DNA of 64,000 nt from Agromyces flavus. GTDB lineage: Bacteria; Actinomycetota; Actinomycetes; Actinomycetales; Microbacteriaceae. The position numbers were made by a program, and so were the translations under genes. Below the pieces are notes generated by a model. The model was not told the origin of the DNA. It worked only from the letters and a program-made list of their open reading frames with translations, and ran no database searches. How positions within the stretch are numbered: the first letter of the stretch is position 1; each line of letters opens with the position of its first letter. The stretch is from positions 2,108,001-2,172,000 of the forward strand of contig NZ_LT629755.1 in assembly GCF_900104685.1 (NCBI RefSeq), given 5' to 3'. Positions 63,365 to 64,000 of this stretch are shown piece by piece.

Positions 63365-64000
63365 ATGAGCACGAGGCCGGCCCGATCGAAGCGCGCCACC
63401 GTGCATGACGTGGCCCTCGAAGCCGGCGTCTCGCGCGGCACGGTCAGTCGGTACGTCAACGGCGAGCGGTACGTCTCGGCAGCCGCGCGCGACGCGATCG
63501 AGGCGGCCATCGCGAAGGTCGGCTATGTGCCGAACACGGCCGCGCGCAACCTCGTGATGCAGCGGACGCAGGCCGTCGGCTTCATCGTGCACGAGCCGCA
63601 CTCGCTGTTCGTCGATGATCCCAACATCGGATCGATCCTCCTGGGTGCGAATACCGAGCTCTCCCAAGCCGACCACCAGATGGTCGTGCTCATCGTCGAT
63701 TCCGACCGCGACACCGACCGCGTCGCCCGGTATCTCACCGGCGGACTCGTCGACGGGGTGATCATCGTCTCAGCACGCGCCGACGACCCGATCACCCGTG
63801 TCGTGGAGCGCCTGCAGCTGCCCGCGGCCTACGTCGGGCATCCGCCGGGCGCCGCGAGCAGCGCCGCGTTCGTCGTGATCGACAACCTGGGCGCGGCTCG
63901 CTCGATCACCGAACGGCTCGCCGCCACCGGCCGTCGACGGATCGGGATGATCGCCGCGGCCCTCGACCGCGACTCGGGCGCCGACCGCCTCGCCGGCTTC
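63365..64000 (+). CDS. LacI family regulator, N-terminal part (cut by window end)
   Basis: The first 212 residues of a LacI-type repressor: HTH TVHDVALEAGVSRGTVSRYV, hinge RDAIEAAIAKVGYVPN, and the start of the sugar-sensor core (VDGVIIVSARADDP). The frame is open at the window edge. TACAGT (63352-63357) lies 7 nt before ATG 63365, suggesting a leaderless mRNA. It is divergent from the GH42 operon and probably represses it through the twin operators between them. Confidence 0.93.
   Translation, partial: MSTRPARSKRATVHDVALEAGVSRGTVSRYVNGERYVSAAARDAIEAAIAKVGYVPNTAARNLVMQRTQAVGFIVHEPHSLFVDDPNIGSILLGANTELSQADHQMVVLIVDSDRDTDRVARYLTGGLVDGVIIVSARADDPITRVVERLQLPAAYVGHPPGAASSAAFVVIDNLGAARSITERLAATGRRRIGMIAAALDRDSGADRLAGF

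Overview
The window is very GC-rich (I estimate around 70%) with tightly packed genes. It comes from a high-GC actinobacterium, most likely a member of the Microbacteriaceae (Agromyces or Microbacterium type). The signs are actinobacterial xylose isomerase, an Eis-type acetyltransferase, a ClgR/PopR-type regulator beside two clpP genes, DUF2510 and DUF4232 proteins, an LMF1-family protein, TAnnnT -10 boxes, and many start codons placed 6-7 nt after a -10 box. I saw no rRNA, tRNA, CRISPR array, insertion sequence, integrase or phage gene. No stretch longer than about 210 bases lacks a gene.

Layout. 1-5372: a sugar ABC importer (partial binding protein plus two permeases) and a GH3 glycosidase, then a NodB-type deacetylase. 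5456-11926: RidA, a frame-disrupted SRPBCC gene, MarR/MFS, a small membrane protein, a flavin oxidoreductase, an MBL-fold protein and a LacI regulator. 11984-12709: a DUF4232 lipoprotein. 12824-23592: a pentose and plant-polysaccharide island. On the minus strand lie binding protein, two permeases and a frame-disrupted GH31 alpha-xylosidase; in the middle a LacI regulator; on the plus strand xylA, xylB and an intracellular GH10 xylanase. LacI-type operators sit in both control regions. 23689-36746: a Gfo/Idh/MocA - ThuA - glycerate kinase operon with a tiny coupled ORF, a nucleoside-kinase-like gene, an alpha-ketoglutarate-semialdehyde-type dehydrogenase with an MFS gene, a secreted M1 peptidase and a DUF1254 protein. 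36905-49347: mixed housekeeping and regulatory genes (Eis, AI-2E exporter family, Ser/Thr kinase, MarR, NUDIX, MBL, TerC, LMF1, F420-reductase-like, MarR, YcxB-like). 49557-56532: a secreted orphan, a giant tandem-cyclase/ATPase/TPR protein, and clpP1-clpP2 with a ClgR/PopR-like regulator. 56614-57787: a DUF1540 and an unknown protein. 57887-64000: a third sugar ABC cluster with a GH42 beta-galactosidase and a divergent LacI gene cut by the window end.

The dominant theme is import and breakdown of plant oligosaccharides. Three separate ABC importers feed intracellular glycosidases (GH3, GH31, GH10, GH42), and xylose passes through XylA and XylB. None of the three clusters encodes its ATPase, so a shared MsiK-like ATPase elsewhere is expected.

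The most unusual items are a ClpP paralogue whose catalytic serine is replaced by glycine beside a regulator ending in -LLAA, a bacterial protein with the C1-C2-ATPase-TPR layout of mammalian soluble adenylyl cyclase, a series of leaderless promoters, perfect palindromes recurring between genes, and single-base frame breaks at short homopolymers. The frame breaks may be real mutations or assembly errors.
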